Source: Alteromonadaceae bacterium (lineage in GTDB: Bacteria; Pseudomonadota; Gammaproteobacteria; Pseudomonadales; Oleiphilaceae). From it: a stretch of 19,927 bases of DNA. The notes under the pieces are model-generated. The model worked only from the letters and a program-made list of their open reading frames with translations. It was not told the DNA's origin and searched no databases. The stretch covers positions 1 through 19,927 of the forward strand of contig JABXHG010000013.1 in NCBI GenBank assembly GCA_013393545.1, written 5' to 3'. This document shows, one piece after another, positions 1 through 7,778 of this stretch; positions within the stretch are counted from its first letter, which is position 1; each line of letters opens with the position of its first letter. Both the position numbers and the translations under genes were made by a program.

Positions 1-2
1 AC

Positions 3-332
3 GATTCAGATAGTGAAAAATCTCGGCGCATAAAGGCCATCAAGAAAGAAGGATTGGAGCCGATCATCAGAGTTATCGCTCGCAATCTATCTGAACATGA
101 TGCGCTGCTGGTTGAGAAGACTCTACTCTGGAAGCTGGGTAAGCAGTTGACGAATATCTCCTCGGGCCATTATTCAGATAATTTTCGTCCGCACGACTCG
201 TTGCACAAATATCTTTCTGCGTATTCCGGCGAACGTGAACACTCATTCCGGCTGAACGTGAACACCTTTTTTCTTAACGCATTACCCACCGAGGTTTGTA
301 CCCCGGGTGTTCACGTTCAGTCAATTTCCTGA
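3..332 (+). pseudogene. 3' fragment of a GIY-YIG nuclease-like protein, truncated by IS21
   Basis: The frame is open from the window edge; a TTG at 54 is unlikely to be the true start because coding-like sequence continues upstream (DSDSEKSRRIKAIKKEGLEP). The stretch with ALLVEKTLLWKLGKQLTNIS and SGHYSDNFRPHDSLHK recalls, from memory, bacterial GIY-YIG nuclease-family proteins of the LEM-3-like type. The catalytic GIY-YIG part would lie upstream, outside the window. Native sequence ends at about 217, where the IS21-family terminus begins with TGCG. The remaining residues up to the stop at 330-332 are read from IS terminal repeats and mean nothing. Such proteins normally carry a further C-terminal domain, so this copy is probably inactive. 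The continuation was not found on the far side of the IS. The family assignment is moderate; the truncation is clear from the sequence. Confidence 0.5.
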
Positions 333-1057
333 AGTCGTTTTCTCATGGATTCTCCGTTCAGGGCCCAGCGATGGGCGTTGTGCATCAGCCGATCCAGAAT
401 GGCATCGGCCAGGGTGTTGTCACCGATAGCGGCGTACCACTGATCGGTGGGCAATTGGCTGATGATCATCGTTGAGTGAGTACCGTGCCGGTCATCCATG
501 ATCTCCATCAGGTCGTTTCGATGCGCCGGACTCAGGGCTTCCAGTCCCCAGTCGTCCAGGATCAGCAGGTTTATTTTGCTCAGCTGGTTCAGAGTTTTCT
601 GGTAAGTACCGTCCGCTTTGGCCTGCGTCAGCTCCAGCATTAATCGGGAGATTCGATAGTAGCGGGCACTGAGACCGTTCAGGCAGGCCTGATGGCCAAT
701 GGCACAGCCCAAGTATGTTTTGCCGCTGCCGCAGGGTCCGGTAATCAGCAGGTTCTGCCCTCGCTCCAACCAGTCGGTCTGAGCCAGTTGCGCCACTTGG
801 GCTTTCTTGAGATTACGCCGGTGCTGGTAATCGATGTCCTGAACAGAGGCCCGGAGCTTGAAGCGGGCCTGGCGAACCAGGCGACCCTGTTTTCGGTGCT
901 CCCGGGTCTGGCACTCCCGGTCGAGTAACAACTCCAGACGTTCGGTGAACGACAACTCGTCATAGGTGCCCGGCTGGTTTTGTTGATGTTCCAGGGCGGC
1001 GGCCATGCCGCCCAGTTTGAGGTCTCGCAGCCGTGTCAGGGTCTTGATCGTACTCAT
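317..1057 (-). CDS. istB: IstB-type AAA+ ATPase, IS21 transposition helper
   Basis: IstB is the ATPase partner of the IstA transposase and promotes target capture and strand transfer. At 246 aa it has the usual family size. Walker A GPCGSGKT lies at residues 107-114 and Walker B LLILDD at about 164-169, both intact. The ATG at 1057 is preceded on the minus strand by AGGAG at a good distance. The frame stays open upstream to 1222, but that part overlaps istA and is not family sequence. It starts 11 nt after the istA stop, as is usual for IS21 operons. The stop codon lies inside the subterminal repeat region, next to a copy of GTGTTCACGTTCAG. Probably functional. Confidence 0.93.
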   Translation of the reverse strand: MSTIKTLTRLRDLKLGGMAAALEHQQNQPGTYDELSFTERLELLLDRECQTREHRKQGRLVRQARFKLRASVQDIDYQHRRNLKKAQVAQLAQTDWLERGQNLLITGPCGSGKTYLGCAIGHQACLNGLSARYYRISRLMLELTQAKADGTYQKTLNQLSKINLLILDDWGLEALSPAHRNDLMEIMDDRHGTHSTMIISQLPTDQWYAAIGDNTLADAILDRLMHNAHRWALNGESMRKRLQEID

Positions 1058-1068
1058 GGTGGTGTCTC

Positions 1069-2610
1069 CTAGTGGAAGCTCTTCGGGCCACGGATGTTCT
1101 CGTGGTGTTGGGGCAGCTCTGCGTGCAAGGGCAGTTGTTCCGGCAGCTTGTCGCGGTTGCTCTGGAGAATGGCCTTGATGTGTTTCAGCCGGTTCAGGCC
1201 CTCCCGATTGGCGATACGGCAACTGGCGTTCAGGCGTGAACCGGGGTAGGCCTTACTCAGATTGAGCAGCCCGAGACAGACCCGGTAGGCCTGTTCCGGA
1301 TGCTCCCGTTCATCCAGTCGGTCACTGACCCAGATCAGGGTGTCTGGCCCTATGTCCCGGGCCCAGTTTTTGAGGCGTCCGGGAGTCCACTGTTGTTGCT
1401 TTCGGTGGCGGGTGGGCATGTGCCCTGGCTCGGTGGTGATACCGAACTGATGGCTGCGAGGATGACTGGCAATCTGCCGTTGCCGGAAGTAAACCTGCAC
1501 CAGACGCTCACTGGCATGGATCTCCACCCGCTCCCCCACATACTGGTGCGGTACCGAGTAATGATGCTGGCTGAACTCGATGTGGTAATCGATATTAACT
1601 CGGCAGCGCCGGATGTCGATGTACTCATAGGGGTGTTTCGGTAACGCTCTCAGGGCGGGCTGATCCAGCATCTTAAAGGCGTCTTGACGGTTGCCCGGCA
1701 GACGCTTGAACGGTCGGCTGTTCAGATCTTCCAATAGCGATCGGATGCACTGATTCAGATCTGCCAGAGTGAAGAAGGTGTGGTGACGCAACCGAGCCAG
1801 TATCCATCGCTCAACGATCTGCACGCCCACTTCTGCTTTGGATTTGTCCTTGGGCTTGTAGGGCCGCGCTGGCATCACCGCGACCTGATAGTGGGCTGCC
1901 AGTTGTTGGTAGCTGGGGTTCAGATCCGGATCGTACCGACAGGCTTTGTTGACGCCGCTGCGCAGGTTGTCCGGCACCACCATCTCCGGAACACCGCCAA
2001 AGAACTCAAACGTGCGCACGTGACTCAACAGCCAGTTCTGCAACTCCTGAGTCCAGGTGGCTTCTGCATAGGTGTAATTGGAGGCACCCAGTACGGCGAC
2101 AAACACCTGAGCCGTGCGGATTTCGCCGGTTTGCGGGTTGGTGATGGGGACCGTGGGGCCGCAGTAATCAATGAAGCATTTTTCACCGGCCTTGTGAGTC
2201 TGACGCATGGAGCGCTTTTGCTGCTTCAGCCAGTGGCGGTAGCGATCGCAGTATTGTGAGTAGCTGTAACACCGGTTGGGGTACCGGGCAGTGTACTCCT
2301 CCCACAGCAACTGTTTGGTGACAGTTTTACGCTTAAGTTCCTGATAAACCGTTGTCCAGTCAGGCACCTGATAGCGTGACGATGAGGTGGGGTCTGAGCC
2401 GGGATAGAACATGGCCGCCAAGCGGCCATCGTCCAGATCCTCCGGCAACGGCCAAGTGACCTCTAAAGCATTGGCCCGAGACAAGAGCTTCTGTATGGAT
2501 CCGACACTGGTCTTAGTGCCGGCGCTGATCTGCCGGATCGAAAGCCCGGCTTCCAGCCTCAGGCGAAGGACTTCTCTGATTTTACGCATTGGTATTCTCT
2601 TTGCTGCCAT
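1069..2610 (-). CDS. istA: IstA-type DDE transposase, IS21 family
   Basis: IstA catalyses cutting and joining of the IS21 element ends. From the ATG at 2610 it is 513 aa, a normal family length. The N-terminus (about residues 8-45) carries a helix-turn-helix-like segment (LSIRQISAGTKTSVGSIQKL). The retroviral-integrase-like core shows the DDE residues D148 (FIDYCG), D214 (VPDNL) and E260 (KAEVGV), all present. The frame extends upstream to 2661 (MFIQPFATLIPFLGSRV), but MAAKRIPMRKIREVL is the likely start. A decayed homologue of that leader (IQPFATLVPF) occurs at about 17820-17850 on the plus strand, which marks the second IS21 remnant. No frameshift or stop is seen, so it is probably active. 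Confidence 0.93.
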   Translation of the reverse strand: MAAKRIPMRKIREVLRLRLEAGLSIRQISAGTKTSVGSIQKLLSRANALEVTWPLPEDLDDGRLAAMFYPGSDPTSSSRYQVPDWTTVYQELKRKTVTKQLLWEEYTARYPNRCYSYSQYCDRYRHWLKQQKRSMRQTHKAGEKCFIDYCGPTVPITNPQTGEIRTAQVFVAVLGASNYTYAEATWTQELQNWLLSHVRTFEFFGGVPEMVVPDNLRSGVNKACRYDPDLNPSYQQLAAHYQVAVMPARPYKPKDKSKAEVGVQIVERWILARLRHHTFFTLADLNQCIRSLLEDLNSRPFKRLPGNRQDAFKMLDQPALRALPKHPYEYIDIRRCRVNIDYHIEFSQHHYSVPHQYVGERVEIHASERLVQVYFRQRQIASHPRSHQFGITTEPGHMPTRHRKQQQWTPGRLKNWARDIGPDTLIWVSDRLDEREHPEQAYRVCLGLLNLSKAYPGSRLNASCRIANREGLNRLKHIKAILQSNRDKLPEQLPLHAELPQHHENIRGPKSFH

Positions 2611-2855
2611 GACTCTGGACCCCAAAAAAGGAATCAGAGTAGCAAACGGTTGAATAAACAATGCGTTAAGAAAGATTCCGGTTTAACGTGAACACCGGTT
2701 CCGGGAATGTGAACGCGGATTCCGGCATGGTGAACACCGATTCCGGAAAATCACCAAAAAGTGTTCATCTTCAGCCGGAATGGCTGTTCACGTTAAACCA
2801 GAATAGGTGTTCACGTTCGCCCGGAATGGGTGTTCATGATGGGCCGGAATATGCA
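2611..2855. repeat. IstA-proximal terminal repeat array of the IS21 element
   Basis: This 245-bp non-coding end holds about seven imperfect copies of the motif ATTCCGG-nnn-AACGTGAACAC. From about 2675 the first copies read in the direct sense (ATTCCGGTTTAACGTGAACA, then variants with GTGAACGC and GTGAACACC). After a switch near 2750-2760 the remaining copies run in the opposite sense (AGTGTTCATCTTCAGCCGGA, TGTTCACGTTAAACCAGAAT, GTGTTCACGTTCGCCCGGAA, GTGTTCATGATGGGCCGGAA). These are most likely IstA binding sites. IS21 ends usually have two or three such repeats, so this end is unusually complex. The other end (221-265) has two direct copies plus one copy at 308-320. Confidence 0.75.
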
Positions 2856-3059
2856 ACGCCTCCTCTTCAGCCTGCTTCCATACACCAGAAATCACCATAA
2901 CTCTTCATAGTGGGATTCAAAAAGCCTTCCTCATACCGCCAAAATTTAGTTAGCTTGCGACCAATCTGGCTCTAAATTTATATTGACCATCCGGATAGTA
3001 TGTGCTTTATTGGTCAAAACACGCACTCACTACCAACAAAAAACGTGGGAGAAAGAACG
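2856..3059 (+). promoter_or_regulatory. Leader of the catabolic operon with a candidate sigma70 promoter
   Basis: No gene is seen in these 204 bases. A possible -35 TTGACC (2983-2988), a 17-nt spacer and a -10 TTTATT (3006-3011) precede the acyl-CoA dehydrogenase. An inverted repeat, TTGACCA (2983-2989) with TGGTCAA (3011-3017), brackets this promoter and could be a regulator site. It is not a clear copy of the CGGTCAGT half-site found near the tetR gene, although TTGACC...ATAGTAT (2983-2999) faintly resembles the site at 15088. A ribosome binding site, GGGAGA, lies at 3047-3052. The promoter call rests only on hexamer match and spacing. Confidence 0.4.
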
Positions 3060-4184
3060 ATGCTTGAACGACAGGATTACGAAGAGTTTCGCAAGGCGGT
3101 GAGGCGACTGGCCGAAACAAAAATTCAGCCTCATGCCGCGGACGTTGACGAAAAGAAGCGATTTCCCGAAGAAGCACTTGCGGCATTCAAGGAATTACAA
3201 CTGATTGCGCTGCCCTTTGATGAAAGTATTGGTGGTCAGTCTGGGGATGTACTGGCCCAATGCATTTGTTTGGAGGAAATCGCCCGTGTCTGTGCCACCT
3301 CATCATTAACGCTGATGGTGATCTGGGCCGGGCTTGGTCCGATAGCCTCACTTGGTTCGCCACAGTTGATCGAAGAGGTAATGGAACCGGCCATTAATGG
3401 CAATACCGTTGCCTCCATCTGTTTGACCGAAATTCACGGCGGCTCTGATGTCTGGGGTGCTCGCACTCGCGCCCAATACAAGGATGGCCAGTGGGTGATC
3501 AATGGCCAGAAGCGCTACATCACCAATGCCACTCGCTCCGACTGGTACTCGGTCCTGGCGCGCACCGGTGAAGACAGTTTTGGCGTGTTCGCAGTGCATA
3601 AATCTGACCCTGGTCTTTCCTTTGGCAAGCTGGAATCGAAGATGGGTGTAAGGGGCAGTCCCACCGCCGATGTGATTTTCGAAGATTGCCGCGTTGAGGG
3701 TTACCGGCTACTTGGTGATTCGAAAGAGGGCCGACAGTACATCACTGATTCTCTGGCCTACACTCGACCGTTGATAGGAGCTCAGGCGCTTGGTATTGCC
3801 CAAGGGGCGCTTGATGCTGCCATCAAGTACGTGAAAGAAAGAGAAGTGTTTGGCCAGCAGGTGGCGCGTTTTCAGATGATCCGCGGCACTATTGCCGATT
3901 TGGCAACGGAGATTGAAGCTGCTCGCCAACTGCTCTATCGGTCGTGTCAAGCGGTCGAAAACAAGGAGCCCGATGCCCGCACCCTAGCCTCCATGGCCAA
4001 GCTATTCTGCAGCAATGTCGCCATGAAAGTGGCCACCGAGTCAGTGCAGCTTCATGGCGGTGCGGGTTATCTGACTGATTTTCCCGTGGAGCGCATGATG
4101 CGCGACGCGAAAATCACCCAGATATACGAAGGAACCAGCGAGATCCAGAAATTGATCGTCGCAAAAGCCATGCTTTCTGATTGA
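3060..4184 (+). CDS. Acyl-CoA dehydrogenase family flavoprotein
   Basis: It would catalyse FAD-dependent alpha,beta-oxidation of an acyl-CoA, or the reverse reduction as in CaiA. The 374-aa length fits the family. Visible landmarks are TEIHGGSD (about residues 123-130; the usual motif is TEPxxGSD, so Pro is replaced by Ile), KRYITNAT, REVFGQQVARFQMIRG, and a C-terminal IYEGTSEIQ whose Glu (about residue 357) is at the catalytic-base position of MCAD and SCAD. I chose the ATG at 3060 because GGGAGA lies 7 nt upstream; the frame is open from 3000, but that part lacks a ribosome site. The next gene begins 10 nt after the stop, so this is the first gene of an operon. The acyl substrate cannot be read from the sequence. 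Confidence 0.92.
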   Translation: MLERQDYEEFRKAVRRLAETKIQPHAADVDEKKRFPEEALAAFKELQLIALPFDESIGGQSGDVLAQCICLEEIARVCATSSLTLMVIWAGLGPIASLGSPQLIEEVMEPAINGNTVASICLTEIHGGSDVWGARTRAQYKDGQWVINGQKRYITNATRSDWYSVLARTGEDSFGVFAVHKSDPGLSFGKLESKMGVRGSPTADVIFEDCRVEGYRLLGDSKEGRQYITDSLAYTRPLIGAQALGIAQGALDAAIKYVKEREVFGQQVARFQMIRGTIADLATEIEAARQLLYRSCQAVENKEPDARTLASMAKLFCSNVAMKVATESVQLHGGAGYLTDFPVERMMRDAKITQIYEGTSEIQKLIVAKAMLSD

Positions 4185-4194
4185 GACGAAAAAC

Positions 4195-5328
4195 ATGATT
4201 GCTCAAATTAACTATCTGACCAATATTCGCTTGGGAGCAGGCGCAATAGCTTCACTGAATGATGAATTGGCAAGTATGAATGTGAGTAAGCCGCTGATCA
4301 TTACGGATGCTGGCCTAGTTTCCAGCGGTCTCCTTGATAAGGTCAGGGCAACTGCCAAGCTTTCGGACAGCGTTGCTATTTATGATGGCACTCCAGCTAA
4401 CCCGACTGAAGCGGCTGTAGAGGATGCTCTACACGCCTATCGTTGCGACAACTGTGATGGCATCGTTGCAATCGGTGGCGGTTCCAGCATAGACCTTGCC
4501 AAAGCTGTTGCGTTGCTCGCAACTCATGAGCGGCCATTGCGCCAATATGCAGCGATTAATGGTGGCGTTGCCAGAATCGGCCCAACCGTTCCCCTCGTGG
4601 CAGTACCAACTACTGCAGGAACTGGAAGCGAGGTAGGCAGGGCGTCCCTTATAACGCTACACGATGGCCGTAAGCTCGGATTTTTATCCCCTTACTTGAT
4701 CCCGGACTTGGCCATCTGCGACGCCGAACTGACCCGCTCACTTCCGGCCGGGCTAACCGCCGCAACCGGGATGGATGCCATTGCCCACTGCGTTGAAACT
4801 TACCTGAGTCCCAAGGTTAATCCGCCGGCCGATGCCATTGCGCTGGACGGCCTGCGCCGAGCTTCGAAGTATCTGATTCGTGCCGTCAACGACGGAACCG
4901 ATATGGAAGCACGCAGTGAAATGATGATTGCGGCTCTGGAAGGCGCGCTGGCATTCCAGAAGGGTTTGGGGGGAGTGCACTCCATGTCCCACGCTCTTGG
5001 TGGCCTGAAGGAGCTTAAACTTCACCATGGCACCCTGAACGCGGTATTGCTGCCCCCGGTATTGCGTTTTAACCAGAGCCATTGCGGTGACAAGTTCGAC
5101 CACCTCAAGGCCGCCATGGGCCTGCCGGCCGATGCCGATCTGCCAGCTGAATTCGAGCGTCTGAATGCTGAGCTTGGCATGCCAAAGAATCTTCGCGAAA
5201 TGGGTGTGCCCGACAATGTGCTAGAGGATATGGCCCAGTTTTCCAAGGAAGACCACTCCACCGCCACCAATCCGCGTCCAGCGTCGGCTGAGGACTTCCT
5301 CGCCATGCTGAAAGAAACCATGGACTGA
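4195..5328 (+). CDS. Iron-type (group III) alcohol dehydrogenase
   Basis: This is an NAD(P)-dependent alcohol dehydrogenase of the Fe-ADH superfamily, 377 aa, full length. The nucleotide-binding signature GGGSSIDLAKA lies at about residues 94-104 and PTTAGTGSEV at 138-147. The metal ligands expected from FucO-type enzymes are present: D194 and H198 in GMDAIAHCVE, H262 in VHSMSH, and H278 in HHGTLNA. H266 matches the conserved second His. It starts with ATG 10 nt after the upstream stop, with only a weak ribosome site, so translational coupling is likely. It could oxidise an alcohol or reduce a keto or aldehyde intermediate of the pathway. Maleylacetate reductases share this fold, so the substrate is undetermined. 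Confidence 0.92.
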   Translation: MIAQINYLTNIRLGAGAIASLNDELASMNVSKPLIITDAGLVSSGLLDKVRATAKLSDSVAIYDGTPANPTEAAVEDALHAYRCDNCDGIVAIGGGSSIDLAKAVALLATHERPLRQYAAINGGVARIGPTVPLVAVPTTAGTGSEVGRASLITLHDGRKLGFLSPYLIPDLAICDAELTRSLPAGLTAATGMDAIAHCVETYLSPKVNPPADAIALDGLRRASKYLIRAVNDGTDMEARSEMMIAALEGALAFQKGLGGVHSMSHALGGLKELKLHHGTLNAVLLPPVLRFNQSHCGDKFDHLKAAMGLPADADLPAEFERLNAELGMPKNLREMGVPDNVLEDMAQFSKEDHSTATNPRPASAEDFLAMLKETMD

Positions 5329-5352
5329 AGTTGTGACTGTGAGGAGTTTGAT

Positions 5353-6504
5353 ATGACTGAGCAGAACTCAATCCTGAAGGGCACCCGCGTTTTGGATTTA
5401 ACTCGTCTTGCGCCAGGTCCGTACGGCTCAATGTTGCTAGCAGATATGGGGGCAGAGGTTATTGTCATCGGCGGAGGTCGTTCCGGCTTACCAATTGACA
5501 GCTACCGTCGTGGCAAGCGCTTTATAAGCCTTGACCTTAAAAGCCAAGAAGGTCTGGAAGCCTTCCGCCTGTTGGTTGCCGATGCAGATGTTTTGATGGA
5601 AGGCTTTCGTCCTGGTGTTATGCGCCGCCTGGGCCTCGACTATGACTCCCTCAGGCAATACAACCCGAGACTAGTGTACTGCTCTCTGACAGGCTACGGA
5701 CAGGATGGTCCGCTCGCTCAAGAGGCAGGTCACGATATCAACTATGTAGGTCTGTCCGGTGCCCTTGGCGCCATGGGCCCGGTCGAGGGACCACCGGCAC
5801 TGCCATTAAACATTATTGCGGATTTTGCCGCTGGTGGACTCTATGCCGCCTATTCTATCCTTGGAGCCCTACTGGAAAGGGAGCGCTCGGGACTGGGGCA
5901 GTTCCTGGACGTTGCTATGGTAGATGGCTGTCTTTCCTTGATGATGATGCACTACCAGGATTGGGGTAAGGCGGTGTTGCCTTCTCGTGGCAAAGGCCTG
6001 CTGACTGGAGAGGCCCCTTTTTATAGGTGTTACGTCTGTAGCGACGGCAAGTACCTGGCAGTTGGGGCTTTGGAAAGTGCGTTTTTCACAAATCTGTGGC
6101 GGGGGCTGAACCTTGAGCAACCAATGCCAGATCACATGCGCCCGGATACTTGGCCCGCCATGACTGAGCAGTTCGAGCGACTATTCGCCAGCCGGTCCCG
6201 GGACGCCTGGGTGAAGCACTTCGAGGGCCGGGATGCCTGCGTTTCACCGGTGTTAGCGCCAGATGAGGTGTTCGAACACCCGCATGTGCAGGCTCGATTT
6301 CCTGGCAGCGACAGCTACGCTACTCCGGCTATTCCCCACTATTCCCGAACCCCGACCATGCCGGGTGTTGCTGATGGCACGGACGATTCGTATGCGGTCC
6401 TCCGAGCGTTAGGTCTGTCAGAAGCGAAGATCAACAAAGCTGTTCCTGAAACCTCGAACGTGACAGGGCTGGAGTGGCCACCGGTTAAACCCAGTCAACC
6501 CTGA
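5353..6504 (+). CDS. AMACR-type family III CoA enzyme (CaiB/BaiF superfamily)
   Basis: The protein is 383 aa with an N-terminal Rossmann-like part beginning LKGTRVLDLTRLAPGPYGSM. The motif GHDINYVGLSG (residues 126-136) and NIIADFAAGG (153-162) match the alpha-methylacyl-CoA racemase branch. H127 and D157 correspond closely to the catalytic His126 and Asp156 of the mycobacterial racemase MCR. This suggests epimerisation of a 2-methylacyl-CoA (or other alpha-substituted acyl-CoA) rather than CoA transfer. Translation starts at an ATG with GAGGAG at 5341-5346. It lies 24 nt after the ADH stop in the same operon, next to the acyl-CoA dehydrogenase that would use only one epimer. The second family III protein of this window (15130-16305) lacks the GHDINY histidine and looks like a true transferase. 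Confidence 0.85.
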   Translation: MTEQNSILKGTRVLDLTRLAPGPYGSMLLADMGAEVIVIGGGRSGLPIDSYRRGKRFISLDLKSQEGLEAFRLLVADADVLMEGFRPGVMRRLGLDYDSLRQYNPRLVYCSLTGYGQDGPLAQEAGHDINYVGLSGALGAMGPVEGPPALPLNIIADFAAGGLYAAYSILGALLERERSGLGQFLDVAMVDGCLSLMMMHYQDWGKAVLPSRGKGLLTGEAPFYRCYVCSDGKYLAVGALESAFFTNLWRGLNLEQPMPDHMRPDTWPAMTEQFERLFASRSRDAWVKHFEGRDACVSPVLAPDEVFEHPHVQARFPGSDSYATPAIPHYSRTPTMPGVADGTDDSYAVLRALGLSEAKINKAVPETSNVTGLEWPPVKPSQP

Positions 6505-6607
6505 GGCTGCAGAGCCAAGCCGTCACAACAGCCCATAACAACAAGAACTGGACGGATCATCGCCAGGGTGAACCGGCCAATTACGCAAGACTGAGAGGAG
6601 TTCAATA

Positions 6608-7666
6608 ATGAAAACGCTTAAAAACCCTATCAAGGTGGCTATTATTGCCGCCAGCCTAACCCTTGCTGCCGGTAATGCCATGGCCGAGGAAGTAACCTGG
6701 AAGATGGCCACGCCCTGGGGCGGCGGCCCCTGGCTGGAGAGGGATGCTAAAGGCTTTGCCAAGAATGTGGAGGACCTTACCGGTGGACGCATAAAAATCA
6801 ATGTCTTTCCGGGCGGTACGCTTTCCAACGCCCTGAAAATCACCGAGGCTGTCAACCGTGGTGTTGTTGAGATTGGCCACAATTGGATGGCCTATGACTG
6901 GGGCAGGGATCGAACCACCGCGCTTTTTTCAGGCTATGCGGGCTCCCCAACCCCAGAAGGTTACCTGATGTGGCTCTATGAGGGGGGCGGCTTGGAACTC
7001 TGGCAAGAGTACCGCGATGAAGAGTTCAATGTAGTGTCATTCCCCTGCGCGGTAATCAGTACAGAGATTTTCCTGCATTCAAATAAGAAAGTTCAGACCC
7101 ACGAAGACTTCAAAGGTCTGAAGCTTCGCACTTCCGGCGCCTGGGCTGAGATTGCGTCCGACCTTGGCGCTTCCACTGTTGTGATGCCGGGAGCCGAAGT
7201 GTATACGTCGCTTGACCGGGGTGTAATCGATGCCACTGAATGGGGGAGCCCAGAGATCAACAAGCCGACAGGTTTCGTCGATATAGCTAAGTATGTAGTT
7301 GTACCCGGCATGCACCAGCCTGGGGGGGTCCTGGAGTGCGAAATCAACAAGAAGGTCTGGGCGGGTCTTTCCAAAGAAGACCAGCAGGCAATCGCCACAG
7401 CTGCAAAGCTCTCCATGTACGAAAGCTGGAGTGCTGGTGCCAATGCTGACCTTTCAGCATTCAAGGAGATGACCGAGGGTGACAATGAAGTTGTGCACCT
7501 TGATCGGGACTTCATGGCGACAATTGAAGAGGCCACAACTAATTGGGAAGACAAGCAGGCTGAGGACAATAAGTGGTTCGCCAGAGTACTGAATTCTCTG
7601 AGGGATTTTGAGGGTCAACTCGCTGTCTGGCCTCAGTATCGCTTCCCCATCGGCGGAGAGCAGTAA
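6608..7666 (+). CDS. dctP: TRAP transporter periplasmic solute-binding protein
   Basis: This is the periplasmic receptor of a tripartite TRAP transporter; dctQ and dctM follow. At 352 aa it has a typical signal peptide: basic start MKTLKNPIK, hydrophobic core, and probable cleavage after AGNAMA at residue 26. The family's carboxylate-binding Arg is R174 in LKLRTSG. ATEWGSPEINKPTGF (about 210-223) followed by VVPGMHQPGG resembles the 2-oxoacid-binding (TakP-like) branch of DctP proteins, where the EW motif helps bind substrate. The ligand is thus probably an organic acid, perhaps a 2-oxo or 2-hydroxy acid; that is inference. AGGAG at 6596-6600 precedes the ATG. A 103-nt gap before it shows no clear promoter. 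A hairpin follows the gene. Confidence 0.92.
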   Translation: MKTLKNPIKVAIIAASLTLAAGNAMAEEVTWKMATPWGGGPWLERDAKGFAKNVEDLTGGRIKINVFPGGTLSNALKITEAVNRGVVEIGHNWMAYDWGRDRTTALFSGYAGSPTPEGYLMWLYEGGGLELWQEYRDEEFNVVSFPCAVISTEIFLHSNKKVQTHEDFKGLKLRTSGAWAEIASDLGASTVVMPGAEVYTSLDRGVIDATEWGSPEINKPTGFVDIAKYVVVPGMHQPGGVLECEINKKVWAGLSKEDQQAIATAAKLSMYESWSAGANADLSAFKEMTEGDNEVVHLDRDFMATIEEATTNWEDKQAEDNKWFARVLNSLRDFEGQLAVWPQYRFPIGGEQ

Positions 7667-7682
7667 AAGCAGGGTGTGAAGC

Positions 7683-7707
7683 GGGCCTCTATCTCTGTGA
7701 GAGGCCC
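7683..7707 (+). terminator. Intercistronic hairpin between dctP and dctQ
   Basis: GGGCCTCT (7683-7690) pairs perfectly with AGAGGCCC (7700-7707) around a 9-nt loop. The tail GGCTTTATC is only weakly U-rich, so this is more likely a partial terminator or an mRNA-stabilising element that lets the abundant binding protein be made in excess over the membrane subunits. Confidence 0.5.
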
Positions 7708-7778
7708 GGCTTTATCAAAGACACGATGCTCTCGGCCCAACCTTGGTTCTTGCCCGGGGCATCGGCATTAGGGTATGC

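Larger units (their letters stand above)
218..2855 (-). mobile_element. Complete IS21-family insertion sequence (about 2.64 kb)
   Basis: The element carries istA and istB on the minus strand. It is bounded by imperfect inverted repeats starting with TG: TGCGTATTCCGGC at 218 and, read on the minus strand from 2855, TGCATATTCCGGC. Size, gene order and TG...CA ends fit the IS21 family. A 14-bp subterminal inverted repeat, TTTCTTAACGCATT, lies at 270-283 and again inverted at 2660-2673. Both ends hold several copies of a roughly 21-bp motif, ATTCCGG-nnn-AACGTGAACAC. No target-site duplication is visible: the left flank ends ATCTTTC and the right flank begins ACGCCTCC. This suggests that the flanks were rearranged after insertion or that the element moved as part of a larger unit. 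The exact ends are inferred from the repeats and the TG rule. Confidence 0.85.

Noticed and set aside
692..928. Plus-strand reading frame opposite istB
   Set aside because: It is antisense to a clear istB gene and resembles no protein family.
1780..2259. 159-aa plus-strand reading frame opposite istA
   Set aside because: It is the shadow of istA, with no ribosome site and no recognisable domain.
2664..2860. CRISPR-like array
   Set aside because: The repeats are short, imperfect and change orientation, spacers are only a few bases, and they match both ends of the IS21 element.
5022..5468. 148-aa minus-strand frame across the ADH/CoA-enzyme junction
   Set aside because: It is antisense to two well-supported genes and has low-complexity Ser/Arg composition typical of shadow frames.
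7093..7569. 158-aa minus-strand frame inside dctP
   Set aside because: It is the antisense shadow of a clear periplasmic binding protein gene.
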